Assembly: GCF_000090795.2 (NCBI RefSeq)
Contig: NW_003546381.1
Span: 123,548 to 187,547, forward strand
Direction of reading: 5' to 3'
DNA length: 64,000 nucleotides
From: Amphimedon queenslandica
Taxonomy: Eukaryota; Porifera; Demospongiae; Haplosclerida; Niphatidae
Shown here: in pieces, positions 50,324-61,021 of the stretch
Layout: each line of letters begins with the position of its first letter
How positions within the stretch are numbered: position 1 is the first letter of the stretch
Program-made: the position numbers and the translations under genes
Notes under the pieces: model-generated
Database searches by the model: none
What the model was told of the DNA's origin: nothing
The model's input: the letters and a program-made list of their open reading frames with translations, nothing else

Positions 50324-53300
50324 TTAACGTTTCTTAATCATTTTCAATTGTTTCTTTGAGAGCCGCTTTAGTTTTGCAGTATTAGTAATCTAGAAGAACA
50401 AAATAAAGAAATAAATGGAAACAGTGCATATGGTATCCACAATTATAAAATTAATATTTCACTCTACATGCACTCAATGACAAATTAATCCTTGACAATT
50501 CTATAAATTGCAATCCTTCAGTTGATACAATGAATAAAATTATTAAAGCCAAATCTATCAACAAGTAAAAATTAGATTTAAGGTACATGTATGAATAAAG
50601 CTGAAATAGGGTTGAAAACTTGAAATAATCAATTCACATGCAGCAATATTTTAGGAAAATTATAATTACTTTTTGCACTATTTCAGATTTTTTTGCATTT
50701 TCTTCTCTCCTTTTCTTATTCTCTTCAGTCCTTCTCTTTTTTTCCTAAAAGGGTACAGCCTATGACCACTGACACTACAACAACTGACACCATTGAATTA
50801 GTCTTGACTTTGACATAAACTCAATGCATTTTATTCTTACTATGCTTGATGGAATCATAAATGTTTAAAACTATGGCTGAACGCTGTGCATAGTAGTATC
50901 ATGCAGCTGGTAAATTAGGAGGGATCACTTTTGAAAATTTGATAGCCGCTCACCAATAAAACCCACTACTTCAAACCATTCTGTGCATGCTCAATGGCAC
51001 ATAGCCAATTAGCCATAGGGTTTCTCACAGGACTTTGGCATAATGGCTTCTCGCCAGTGGATTGTCAAGTTTCTCAAAATTGGGGCCAAAAGACCCTGTA
51101 CTATAATACAGGGTATTTTGACAAAAATATATCCTTATGTTGTGTACCATCAACTTTGAGCTGATTCCAATTAGATTTGGATTTTTATGAACTTTTAAAG
51201 TTGCTAAAAAATTGAGCCAATTAAAAATTTCATAAAAAATGGCTAGGAGAGAATTCTCCATTTTGATATTTTTTCCTGATAGATATACATGTCCATATGC
51301 TGTGTATCAATTTTTAACTCATTTCAATCAAATTTAGATTTTTAATAAATTTTTTAAGTTACTAAAAAATCGAGCCAACGACCAAAGGCTATCCTTGGGC
51401 CACAAGCCAAATTTTGCCAAAAAGGACTAGAAGAGGATTTTTAATTCTTATAATTTTTTCTGATACATATACATGTCCTTATGTTGTGTAGCAAGTTTGA
51501 GCTGATTCCGATCAAATTTAGATTTTTAATAAATTTTTAAAGTTACTAAAAAATCGAGCCAACGACCAAAGGCTATAGCCTTGGGTCACAAGCCAAATTT
51601 TGCCAAAAAGGACTAGGAGAGAATTTTTAATTCTTATAATTTTTTCTGATACATATACGTGTCTTTATGTTGTGTAGCAAGTTTGAGCTGATTCTGATCA
51701 AATTTAGATTTTTTATGAATTTTTAAAGTTGCTCAAAAATTGGGCCAATGACCAAAGGCTATTATCAAAGGCCAATTTCATCATTAATGGCTAGGAGAGG
51801 ATTCTCCATTTTTATAACTTTTTTCTGATACATATTAGGGCTGGGCGATAGTATCGATAGTTGCACTATCGTGATAGTGTATAGCCTATCATGATAGTGA
51901 TACTGTTATTCTAACTACCGTATATCAGGTATATTTCAATGCATTAATAATTTCGGAAAAAGCAATCCATTGCGAAAATAAATATTATGAAATTTTAAAA
52001 TATGCGGATAAAAAGGAATAGAAGATATGTGGTATTGTGCAATTATTATGAACACGTGGCTTCATAACTATCCATGGCTGCATTCTAGTCTAACTCGAAG
52101 GCCATAAGAGCCTTCTTTGCCAGTTAAAAGTGTTGCTAAGGTTGATCCAGAAGTGGAGAAGTCAGCAAACTTACCAAACTAGGTGGTTGATGGAAATAAT
52201 AGCAAGTAAAATATTTTCGGAATATAAAAGGCTTCCGAATTATTCCATCATTGAACTTAATATTTCCACGACTTTTCATGCATTGAAATATACCCGATAC
52301 GGTATCATGATAGTTGTTATGTGTGCATGGAGCATGGCATAAATGACACTTTACAGCTGTAATAGCTCCTAATTAATGACAACTTCCACAAATAGAGTGG
52401 TACGACTTACTAGCACAGCTTAATTCAAGGTTTTCACTGTCCCTGCTACATCAGCACCATGTGAACGTGTTTTCTGTATAGCGGGACAGTGTTTCTTGTT
52501 AAAAATTTGGATTAAATAAGTACAATGACACATCCTTAAATAAATCATTGTATTTCCACATGTAAACCCTATGGCTGAACTATCGTGATATGTTCACTAT
52601 CATGATATTAGAGTTACTAAATATTATGATAGTGATATTACTACTATCACCGAGCCCTAATACATATACATGCTCTAACGCTTTTTATCAAGTTTGAACC
52701 AATTTCAATTAAAATTGGAAATTTTAAAAGTTGCTCTTAAATGTCATGTATTGTAGTGCTTGTCAGCTCATGAACCATGCTTTTTTACTTACTTAGCATG
52801 CTTTGTGGGAAACCCTGCATAGCCACCAAATTAAAACCCACCCATCACCAAAAATTAGCAACTTGCCAAATTTTTTCCTTTCTAGACTACTGGGTTTATG
52901 GTGAATTAGGTAATTATTATGCATTATGCCACATCCCATAAAAATTAATCACTACAAAAGCTGTGCCACAAACTAAGAACTGTGTCAGAAACAAATTACA
53001 ATTATAAAATTATAATTCATAATTACAATTATTGAAATATTTTATCAGATGCCAATAACTCTTTGTGATCAAAATTAATTCACACTTAAGAACATCGTAA
53101 ATTTGCCCATACTTTTTTATTGGGCAGCCCTTAATAAATAATTGAACATGGATATTAACTAGAGCAAGGAAGAGCTAATGCGATGAGCACACTCAAGTCA
53201 AAAATAGTCTGGCATTAGTTAGTAAAGTTATAAAATCTTCTTACCTCTTTCTCTTGCCTTGCTGTCTCCTTCAATTCCCTTTCCAATTCCTTAGCTGCCT

Positions 53301-53485
53301 TTTTCTCAGCAAGTTCTCTTTGTCTTTTATTCCATGGTTGTTTCAACGAAGATACAGCAATTGAATTAAAACTTCTACACAGAACATTGTAATGTGTTTT
53401 GATCCCAATTAAATTACTTTTGTCCAGGGTCTCTCCAAACTCGACCAGATTTTGATTTCCCTCTGATTGGACCCACAGACGCCAT
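50324..53485 (-). CDS. CCDC86: CCDC86 / CGR1-family nucleolar protein, four exons
   Basis: CGR1-family proteins act in nucleolar processing of large-subunit rRNA. Exon 1 (53485-53418) gives MASVGPIRGKSKSGRVWRDP; the KSGRVW-D motif is diagnostic. A 43-base intron (53417-53375, GTAATT...TGTAG) leads to exon 2 (53374-53245: LKQPWNKRQRELAEKKAAKE, basic coiled coil). Exon 3 (50744-50670: KKRRTEENKKRREENAKKSE) and exon 4 (50389-50324: ITNTAKLKRLSKKQLKMIKK) finish the family's C-terminal signature. The exons sum to 339 bases, 112 residues, in phase. Human CCDC86 is much longer; this is closer in size to yeast Cgr1. Intron 3 (2.5 kb) holds a four-level transposon nest. The short intron 1 hides the true start frame: a longer open frame runs across it but is not the protein. 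Confidence 0.93.
50918..51007. mobile_element. Left half of a MITE split by a later insertion
   Basis: The family words GTGCATGCTCAATGGCACAT and AATTAGGAGGGATCACTTTT end at the 8-base target CATAGCCA (51000-51007). The rest of the MITE resumes after 52825. Confidence 0.8.
51836..52659 (+). mobile_element. Fossil hAT transposon with 8-bp target duplication
   Basis: Ends TAGGGCTGGGCGATAG and ACTATCACCGAGCCCTA are inverted repeats, with subterminal GATAGTGATA motifs. Exact target duplication ATACATAT flanks it (51828-51835 and 52660-52667). Between ~52430 and 52520, plus strand, a broken frame reads VPATSAPCERVFCIAGQ, the conserved C-terminal dimerisation motif of hAT transposases. The rest of the transposase is gone, so it is non-autonomous. 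Confidence 0.9.
51918..52302. mobile_element. TA-flanked MITE nested in the hAT fossil
   Basis: Ends CCGTATATCAGGTATATTTC and GAAATATACCCGATACGG, with inverted repeats of about 28 bases, flanked by TA (51916-51917, 52303-52304). Confidence 0.85.
52826..52905. mobile_element. Right half of the split MITE
   Basis: CCAAATTAAAACCCACCCAT, then CACCAAAAATTAGCAACTTG, continues the family sequence that stops at 51007. Confidence 0.8.
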
Positions 53486-53876
53486 TTTAAAAAATGATCA
53501 ATCACGTGCAAACACGTGTGTCAGCCTGGCGCCTACACTGCTCAGAAGATAGAAAGACACACCTACTCATGTTTTGTTGCAAACTGTGGACTAGTAAACT
53601 ATACACAGTCAATTTTATAGTAATAATCAGTGTGTTATGCATGACTTAAATAAAATACTTACACAGATTAACAAAGCAAGCCTTGTTCAATGTATGACAG
53701 GAAATTTACACAAAGTGTTTTGCATGTGTATTTCATTGTCAACGTTAAGCCTTCATGACAGATGAAACTAAAATATGTTTATCCTGCTGCTAATGTTTAC
53801 AAAAAACAAATTCAAAAAAATAATTATATCAATTTATGAGCAATACAATACTAAACTGAATAGCACGCAAAATTAA
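53486..53876. other. Gap between beta-helix gene stop and CCDC86 start
   Basis: 391 bases; holds the CCDC86 promoter. No other element recognised. Confidence 0.4.
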
Positions 53877-56800
53877 TTAAGAATCTAAAACTACTTGCAG
53901 TTCTGGACGTAAGTCAGTACTATCATCCAAATTTGTTTCAGCTTTGATAGTATCCATATCAAGATAACTTGTTGATGCCACAAAATGGCTACGAGAAATC
54001 TCCAAATCAGAAGTAGGTGATTCAGATTTTGTACTAGACACTAATGATTTTTTCCGAATATTAATATTGTACTTCTTTTTGTTGGAGCAGCACTTTGCAA
54101 TAACAAAGCTGAAAATAAAAATGAACATAGGAATATACACCAGTAGTAGTTGAATAAGTCCTGTTAAAATTTTTACACCTCGTTGAGTCTGAGAGAGAGA
54201 TTCAAAGAATCGTGTTAGTGTGAGAGTATTGATTATACCTAAAAGCAAGAACAGGCATCCATCAACATCATTGTGAATTTTCTTCTTGTATGGTTGAAAC
54301 TTTAAATGAATTGCTAAAATTATCATTACGATGATTTGAGCAACAGAAAGTGAGGCCAGGGGTACGTTAATAAGTGAAAACACGCTGACCAAAATAATGC
54401 GGTAAAGAAAATAAAGTCCAGCAAAGAAACGATATTTGTCTTCAAAGCAACCTTGGAATGCATCAAAAATTGGCTTCAGCTTTTCTAATTTTGTGAGTAG
54501 AAATGCCATCAATTTCTTCTCCTGCAATTTTTGTGGCAATAATTTGTAAAATACAGGGTATGCAATAAGAAACAATGGAGTAACTGTGACAACTGTAAGA
54601 ATTCCTAACATTGCAACAATAAATAGTGGTATATGAAAACCAGTGAAGTATGCTTGACTACCCATCTGTTGCACACGCAAAGGATATACGACACTGTTGC
54701 CTTTATTCGTCAAAAATCCTATTTCTAATATCTTAAAACATACCTGAGTTGTTTGCGAGTAACAAAGTATGAGGAATGTTGTCAGTGCATTTGTTAGAGT
54801 TGTTGTTTTGAAAAAGGGCCTTTTGCAACAGGCAGTCTGCATCCTGTAGAAGTAGTTAGACTTCATTACAAACACGAGTATCACAACTAAGAGAAAGGCA
54901 AAAAGAAGGGAGAAAATCTCAATTCCCATTACAGTAAAGAAAGTTGCATCTTTAGAGAGACAATATGAGAGGCTGTCATCATTAAAGAATTTTAGTGAGA
55001 ACGGGCCATATATTAAAACTGAAATTATGTGGAAAAGTCTCTCAGAGAAAGAGATGAATGCAACACCGTTAGTTGTTGCCGTAAAGTAGCCCACAATTTG
55101 TGCAAAAAAGACAAATCCATTCCATGTACCAGAGCTAAAATTTACACCAAGCATAATGATGATTGTAAACATTAGGGTCAGCGGTATGATGCTTGATAGT
55201 AAATAAAAGAGTGGCCCATAGGAGCAAAGCTCATTATTACCACATTTATATCCTGGTGAGTTGTAGTATACAGAGTTATTCTCAATACAATCACCACATA
55301 AAACACCAGTACGATTATTACCACCACATATCAGTGAGTCTAATTGGGTGAAGGATGGAACGGAGGGTAAAATGTGAAATGTCTGATTATCGTTACAATA
55401 TCCTTGTGGACACAGTCCACTGAATAAAGTGTCTTCTGATACACTACCAACATAGCCCACCCAAAAGCCAGAGCTAAGAGATGCCACAAATTCTTTATTA
55501 TCACAACGCACAATACCATTGTAGTGATCGCTATCATAATCAGCAGAACAAACACAAGTATTGTTCTTGTTTATAAAGCCAGGAGGACAGGAAGACATTA
55601 CAATAGTAATTCCAACTGTCAAATTACGATAGTAAAGTGTGCCAATTTCGAGATGGCCTGTATCATTGGGCTGTCCTCTCATCTGGAACCTGTTGTTAGC
55701 AGTGTATATGTGATTAAGATGAAGGGACTCATTATTAGCTGTCAATATACCGAAAAGTGGTTCCATTGATTCATGCCCTAGCTCATCACGAGTAACAAAC
55801 GGAATCAAGAAATCTTTACCTGGTACTATCCACTTTTCTTTGTTGTCTTCCTCCAACTGATCAAATTCACTAGTCTCAGTTGCTACGTTTCCTTCCACTG
55901 TTCCATTGTAATCAGCAAATGTGAAGTTACCAACACACTCACTTAGAAGGATTTCAGGTGAAATGTAAGTAAGATACACATGAGTCCCTTGGCACAACTT
56001 GTTGCAAGGCAGCAATGATGATATGTACATTGACTTACCAAATGAATCACTATTGTTTCTAAAGTAAAAAAGCGTCTTGAATGTATCTCTTGTTCTAATA
56101 CGCTCAACAAAACACGAGGCACCGGTCAGTAAAGAAGTCTGGATGTCTGTTGAATGAGAAAATATTGCCCCTCCTTTAACAGATGCCCCATTATCAAGAA
56201 ACTGAAATGATGTGTTTGCACTTGTGTATATTGAGGCAAACCCATTAATAGACACAGCACCACCATATGTCCCTGTATTATTAGAGAAAATAACTGAAGT
56301 GTCTTCTGTAACTATGGCATTGCTGTCAACAATGTACAAAGCAGTTCCATTGTTTCTATCAAATGTAATCAGACCAGATAATGTAAATGATATTGATTTG
56401 GAATTTATTGCTCCAGCACCCAAAGCTGAAATACCAATGCCCGACGATGAATTGCCAGTTGTATTGAATGTGATGTAGTTATTAGAGAATTCACAGTTAA
56501 CAAAACGAGGCACTGGGAAAATGGTATTAGCAGGCACATTGTTGAATATAGGTTCAAGGTAAACAGCAGAGCCATATGTTGCTATGTTACGCTTCCATAC
56601 AGTATCATGAAACTCGATTCGATTGCTAGGGTCAATTTGACTAGCAGAAGTCACAAAAAACACAGTTCCACCTCCAAAGTATGCCTTGTTGTCCATGATA
56701 GTACAAGATCGGATAACAATGCTATTGAAACGATTATGAATTGTAGTGAAGTAAAATCCAATATCCATTCCACCTCCTCCTAACATTGCTTTATTATGCA

Positions 56801-57731
56801 CTATTATCGAATTACTTATATTAACATTGTTATTACTACAATTTTCCCTACACATTACAAATAAGCCACCACCGTACAGACCCACATTACCCTCAAAATA
56901 ACTGTCATCAATTAAGACCGTATTATTGTAAGCTAACCCAGAGAGCCACATCATCAATCCACCACAAATATACTTTGAATAGTCAAGATTATTTGATCGG
57001 GATATAACAGAGTTGTAAGAGAATGTGCAGTTGTACAAATAAAAGAAAGAGTGGCGGTTGTACATATTAGTGCTTGGGTCGCATCCTGGCCACAATGGAC
57101 TGCATGCTGTTAGCTCATAATAAATCCCACCACCTCCCAAAAGCTGGCCAGTTGATAGCTCCTGGTCAACCTTGCTAACAGTGTTATTGTTGAAAGTTGA
57201 GTGAGTAATATGCACATATCCATTACAGTCATACAATGTTAAACCGACTCCATGACTGTTATGGATAGCTATGCCACTTATGTTAATGTTTGTACAATTT
57301 TCAAAATAAACAGCAGAAGAAAAATGATAATCGTAAATACCTTGATCAGTGGATTTGTGGTGATAGAGTGCTCCACAGTTGAGGAAAGTCAGTCCAACTA
57401 TCTCAATATCAGTGACATTTACAAATTTCAGTCCGTACTGAACAGCTTCTTGATTGCAAACAATACTAGTGTTATAAAATCCAAACAAAGTTAGGCGGGA
57501 TAGATTGACAAGCTCAATAAGTGATTCTATCGTTTCATATTGGTTCAGGAATAGCAGCTTTGAGTCGTCCCTCACTTGATTGTCACGAAGAGCTGAGCTG
57601 AGATTACTTGCGAACAGGGAACAGTTGTGCTCAATACTGACTGGGTCACCAATACAAATAATTTCTTGCGAAGCCGAGAAGGCCAAAAAACAAGAATGCA
57701 GCAGAAGAAGCGAAATAACCTTCATCTTCAT
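53877..57731 (-). CDS. Large beta-helix, multi-pass membrane protein, single exon
   Basis: About 1,284 residues from the Met at 57731 (MKMKVISLLLLHSCFLAFSA, a clear signal peptide). The frame is open to a Met at 57794, but those 21 residues precede the signal and are less likely to be used. Residues ~60-560: right-handed parallel beta-helix with repeated YGGG/GGGG turns (GLYGGGLFVMC, AMLGGGGMDIGF, AYFGGGTVFF) and dense N-glycosylation sequons. Residues ~690-830: Cys-rich stalk (CPPGFINKNNTCVC, CPQGYCND, GVLCGDCIENN). About residues 850-1220: eight to ten membrane helices with LFYLLSSIIPLTLMFTIIIM and FEDKYRFFAGLYFLYRIILV. The tail is Ser-rich. Paralogue of 36705-42042 but with no introns. Likely a surface receptor or adhesion protein; function unknown. 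Confidence 0.9.
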   Translation of the reverse strand: MKMKVISLLLLHSCFLAFSASQEIICIGDPVSIEHNCSLFASNLSSALRDNQVRDDSKLLFLNQYETIESLIELVNLSRLTLFGFYNTSIVCNQEAVQYGLKFVNVTDIEIVGLTFLNCGALYHHKSTDQGIYDYHFSSAVYFENCTNINISGIAIHNSHGVGLTLYDCNGYVHITHSTFNNNTVSKVDQELSTGQLLGGGGIYYELTACSPLWPGCDPSTNMYNRHSFFYLYNCTFSYNSVISRSNNLDYSKYICGGLMMWLSGLAYNNTVLIDDSYFEGNVGLYGGGLFVMCRENCSNNNVNISNSIIVHNKAMLGGGGMDIGFYFTTIHNRFNSIVIRSCTIMDNKAYFGGGTVFFVTSASQIDPSNRIEFHDTVWKRNIATYGSAVYLEPIFNNVPANTIFPVPRFVNCEFSNNYITFNTTGNSSSGIGISALGAGAINSKSISFTLSGLITFDRNNGTALYIVDSNAIVTEDTSVIFSNNTGTYGGAVSINGFASIYTSANTSFQFLDNGASVKGGAIFSHSTDIQTSLLTGASCFVERIRTRDTFKTLFYFRNNSDSFGKSMYISSLLPCNKLCQGTHVYLTYISPEILLSECVGNFTFADYNGTVEGNVATETSEFDQLEEDNKEKWIVPGKDFLIPFVTRDELGHESMEPLFGILTANNESLHLNHIYTANNRFQMRGQPNDTGHLEIGTLYYRNLTVGITIVMSSCPPGFINKNNTCVCSADYDSDHYNGIVRCDNKEFVASLSSGFWVGYVGSVSEDTLFSGLCPQGYCNDNQTFHILPSVPSFTQLDSLICGGNNRTGVLCGDCIENNSVYYNSPGYKCGNNELCSYGPLFYLLSSIIPLTLMFTIIIMLGVNFSSGTWNGFVFFAQIVGYFTATTNGVAFISFSERLFHIISVLIYGPFSLKFFNDDSLSYCLSKDATFFTVMGIEIFSLLFAFLLVVILVFVMKSNYFYRMQTACCKRPFFKTTTLTNALTTFLILCYSQTTQVCFKILEIGFLTNKGNSVVYPLRVQQMGSQAYFTGFHIPLFIVAMLGILTVVTVTPLFLIAYPVFYKLLPQKLQEKKLMAFLLTKLEKLKPIFDAFQGCFEDKYRFFAGLYFLYRIILVSVFSLINVPLASLSVAQIIVMIILAIHLKFQPYKKKIHNDVDGCLFLLLGIINTLTLTRFFESLSQTQRGVKILTGLIQLLLVYIPMFIFIFSFVIAKCCSNKKKYNINIRKKSLVSSTKSESPTSDLEISRSHFVASTSYLDMDTIKAETNLDDSTDLRPELQVVLDS

Positions 57732-57840
57732 CAAAAATTTTGCTATGAAAACAACAGATAAGTCTACGCCCTTTAGACCTATTAGCCCGCCCACAATGGG
57801 ATAATGGATGCAAACACAAAAGCTGACATGATCATGATGT

Positions 57841-58122
57841 CAGGCCCGTAGCCAGGGGGGGTTCTGGGGGTTCGGACGAACCCCCTGTTGTAGCTGCAAA
57901 AAGTTTTAGATTAGCTCCTGTCATGAAGAACAGCACTGCAAAAGAAGGATTAGCATTTTGGCAACAGCGAGAAGCACAGATAGCCATTTTAGCTGAGTCA
58001 GCACATGGCTGAGATGCGTAAATTAAGACCACGCCTTCCAACCACGCCCATTTTTGTCAAAATTTTTTGCTGCGCGCAGCAATTTCCGAACCCCCTGTTT
58101 TAAGTTCCTGGCTACGGCCCTG
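57841..58122. mobile_element. 282 bp MITE with 'GTAGCCAGG' ends and GATGT flanks
   Basis: Left CAGGCCCGTAGCCAGG, right CCTGGCTACGGCCCTG, inverted with one mismatch. GATGT directly outside both ends (57836-57840, 58123-58127). Inner pair CGAACCCCCTGT appears at both arms. Superfamily not assigned. Confidence 0.85.
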
Positions 58123-58689
58123 GATGTAACAAGATATTTTCAAGCTGACAGTCTAGACTAGAGGATATATCTCCTACCATCATAAACAATAATTGCTTCT
58201 GGATCTTCTTTCCTATAAAATGAATCTTGGAGCATTTTCAATTTCATATCTTTTAAGTTTCTCATAATTTATTTATTGTCAATAATAACATTAACAAGCA
58301 TATATTAATGTATGCTATCTTATTCTCGAGAGTATCCATGCAATAGACTGGAACTCACTTGTATAAGTAGCCAGATTGCAATCCTATCAATGGTGAACAC
58401 AGTTAACAAATGGCATCATCAGTACCTCTGGCCTATGGTTTAATGCTGTATATGAATGGTATCAAGAGTTGATGATATCATTGACAATAAAGTAACAAGT
58501 AATGGCATTTCTCAACCAGCATTAGGAGTTAATAAATGGACTGAAGTGTAGATAATATTAAACACTAACTCCATTTGATGCACTAATCAGTATAACCAGG
58601 TATAACCAATATACGGTATCAGTATAACCAAGGGTATATTATGTACTCCTGGTATAAAAGGTTTGATCTGTTATGTGTATTATAGTACA

Positions 58690-59305
58690 GGGTATTTTTT
58701 TAATCAAAAATCACAGAAAGAGAATCCTCCATTTTTATAATTATTTCAGATGCGTATACATGCACTTATATTGTGTGGAAAATTGGAGCTGAATGAGCTC
58801 ATTCCAATCAAAATTAGAATTGTTATAAATTTCTAAAGTTGCTCATAAATTGAGTCAATGACCAAAGGCCTTTGGTCTGTGGCCAAATTTTGTCAAAAAT
58901 GTTTAAGAAAAATTTCTCTATTTTGATAATAATTTTTTTCTGATGCATATACATGTTAGCATGCTATGTAGAAAATTTGAGCAAAATCTCAGATCAAATT
59001 TGAACTTTTTTATTAGTAACGCAGTAGCGTTACTAAGTAGGATTCATAAATTTTAAAGTTGCGCAAAAATTGGGAAAAGATCTTTTACTTTAGTACACCA
59101 ATTTTTAAGAAAAACCACTGGAAGAGAATTTTTCATCTTTATATTTTTTCTAATACATATACATGTACTTATGTTGTGTTAAAAATTTGAGGTAGTTCCA
59201 ATCAAATTTGGATTTTTATGAATTTTTAAAGTTGCTCCAAATGCCATATGTACTGTATTGTAGTGCTTGTCAAATGCTGTTTAGCTCACTTAGCATGCTT
59301 TCTGG
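58690..59305 (-). repeat. Tandem-unit element, about three units, inverted
   Basis: Units carry AAAGTTGCTCATAAATTGAG, GCATATACATGTTAGCATG-like words and a right terminus TTTAGCTCACTTAGCATGCT. It is interrupted near 59015 by GTAACGCAGTAGCGTTACTA. 58123-58690 holds no recognised gene. Confidence 0.8.
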
Positions 59306-59471
59306 TATGTAAGTACTAAAATTGCTCGTCGGGACTTTCATTCGAAAATTAGAAAAAGACATATCTTAGAATAAATTTCAATAAAACTATCTGTGTCCAA
59401 CATCAAAATAAACATAAAAAATAGCAATAGGACATACATAATCAAAATCAGTATTGTAGCATAAAATAAAA

Positions 59472-61021
59472 TTAAATAAAGTCCAACCCACTACCTGCCA
59501 TTCTCTTTGCATATTCAGCATCAAATCTTGATGACTGCTCATCACTGAAATGGTTCTTCCAGTCACCAACTATTCCTTTCCGTAAGAAAGAAGTATTTTT
59601 GTCAACAGCTGCCTTAAAAGCTGGATATTCGTCAGGATTACCTAATGGATCAGCTCTCATACTCTCAATGGTACACTGTTTTGCGATTGTATCTATGGCA
59701 GACTCCTCAAGGCTATACCCCATAAATTGTGATATCCTTTTAATTGATCCGGGTAGATCCTTCTTCATATCTTCATACTTCATAAACAAAATATTGTCAG
59801 CATCTAATCAAACAAAGGACTAATCATCACAAAAACTGCAATAGTAAGTGTCTACCTTTCTGCTTCCACCATTCCAGTATATGGTCAAACCACGAACCAT
59901 AGAAAACATCTCCTTTTATAAATGACTCAAAGTATGCATCCCAGCCCAAAGTGAAAGTTAAATGATGAGTATGCTTCATGTGATGATAGTAAGACACAAC
60001 AACATCTTTTGGATTCCTAGTTATATAAATGTATTTAGCAGAAGAATGAGCAGGGTCTCTTCCAGGCATCATATGATATGGTAAGTGGCACATAAACGTA
60101 TGGGGAGGTGGTAGAGCCTATTAAAGATACAACACAAGTTTTTAAGCAGTGATAAACAAAAATCAGTGCTACATAATTTATATAAAACTTTTCAAAATGC
60201 AAAACCACACATCATAATTATTAATACATGTTATTATGATCACAAGATGTCATTAATTATTCACTTAAGTTAATTTATTTTCGTAAATATCCCATTAGGA
60301 GGAGACCTACAAACTTTCCTGCTGTACAAAGACATGTACACATGTATATCACCTGCATAATTGCATTATGTAATGTAGATCTATACCATCCAAATCAGTT
60401 CCACTGGAACTACTAACTTATACTGGAATGACATACATGCCTGCCTATGTACTACCATATAGCAATTTATTTCTGAAAAGCAAAACTTTTGTGGTTTTTA
60501 TAGATCACAAAATTAAAGCTCCCGTTTCACAAAATTAATATTCTATTGTAAACATTCAATTGAGAATCAAATTGTCATTAAGGGCACGATGCTGATATTA
60601 CAAATTATTTGTGTGAAAAATTCTATTTTATAATTTTTGTCTCTTTGAAATAAAAACGCTATATTAGAGGCTATAATTATGTTAAGAGTCAAGAGTACAT
60701 ACATATGATTTGTTTTGCCCCACCCTAAGCTACCGGGGCAAGACTAGTACACGATATACTTGTGATTACATGTGCAATTTCTTTTCCAATGACTTCTATC
60801 CACGGTATAGTTTCCAGATTGTGCTTCTGTTTTGGTGCTCCTCCAGTCTTGATGAGGGACACAATTTGGAGAGTCCACATCATTCCAGACTTGGGATAAG
60901 CCACTACATACAAGTCCTCAGGTGACACAGGATAGTCAGGTATCTCAGGTATCCACTTAGGATTCATAAACGAAGGGAAAAGAATTCCATTGAAATGAAA
61001 TTCTGAACGACTTGAAGACAT
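59472..61021 (-). CDS. Cytosolic sulfotransferase (SULT family), three exons
   Basis: SULT enzymes transfer sulfate from PAPS to hydroxyl or amine groups of small molecules in the cytosol. Exons 61021-60770, 60117-59856 and 59803-59472 join in phase to 281 residues, close to the ~295 usual. PAPS-binding 5'-phosphosulfate loop: VVAYPKSGMMWTLQIV (usual YPKSGTTW). Catalytic His lies in HTFMCHLPYHMMPG. The 3'-phosphate site is YIYITRNPKDVVVSYYHHMK. C-terminal RKGIVGDWKNHFS closes the PAPS site, and LFMKYEDMKKDL matches the family's KYEDM. MMW instead of TTW in the loop removes the usual Thr/Ser hydroxyls, which may alter cofactor binding. Substrate cannot be told. Head-to-head with the CAP-Gly kinase gene. 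Confidence 0.95.

Larger units (their letters stand above)
51008..52817 (-). mobile_element. Tandem-unit element inserted in a MITE, itself interrupted
   Basis: Right end AGCATGCTTTGTGGGAAACC then CTG (52817); left end TAGGGTTTCTCACAGGACTT (51016). Four to five units lie at 51050-51835, resuming at 52660. It is bounded by exact 8-base duplications CATAGCCA (51000-51007 and 52818-52825), as for hAT superfamily elements; eight extra bases ATTAGCCA sit just inside the left copy. Confidence 0.85.

Noticed and set aside
52130-52342. 70-codon open frame inside the nested elements
   Set aside because: It runs across the border of the inner MITE and the hAT fossil and matches neither a transposase nor a host family.
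53215-53511. 98-codon frame starting MHVIDHFLKW as the CCDC86 start
   Set aside because: Its first part is out of frame with the KSGRVW exon; the 43-base intron explains the frame change.
57732-57794. Upstream Met of the intronless beta-helix gene
   Set aside because: It would put 21 residues before a clear signal peptide; the Met at 57731 is favoured.
55340-57804. Several 60-90 codon frames on both strands in 55340-57804
   Set aside because: All are shadows of the 1,284-residue beta-helix frame.
57832-58041. 69-codon minus-strand open frame
   Set aside because: It is contained in the 57841-58122 MITE and is explained by the element.
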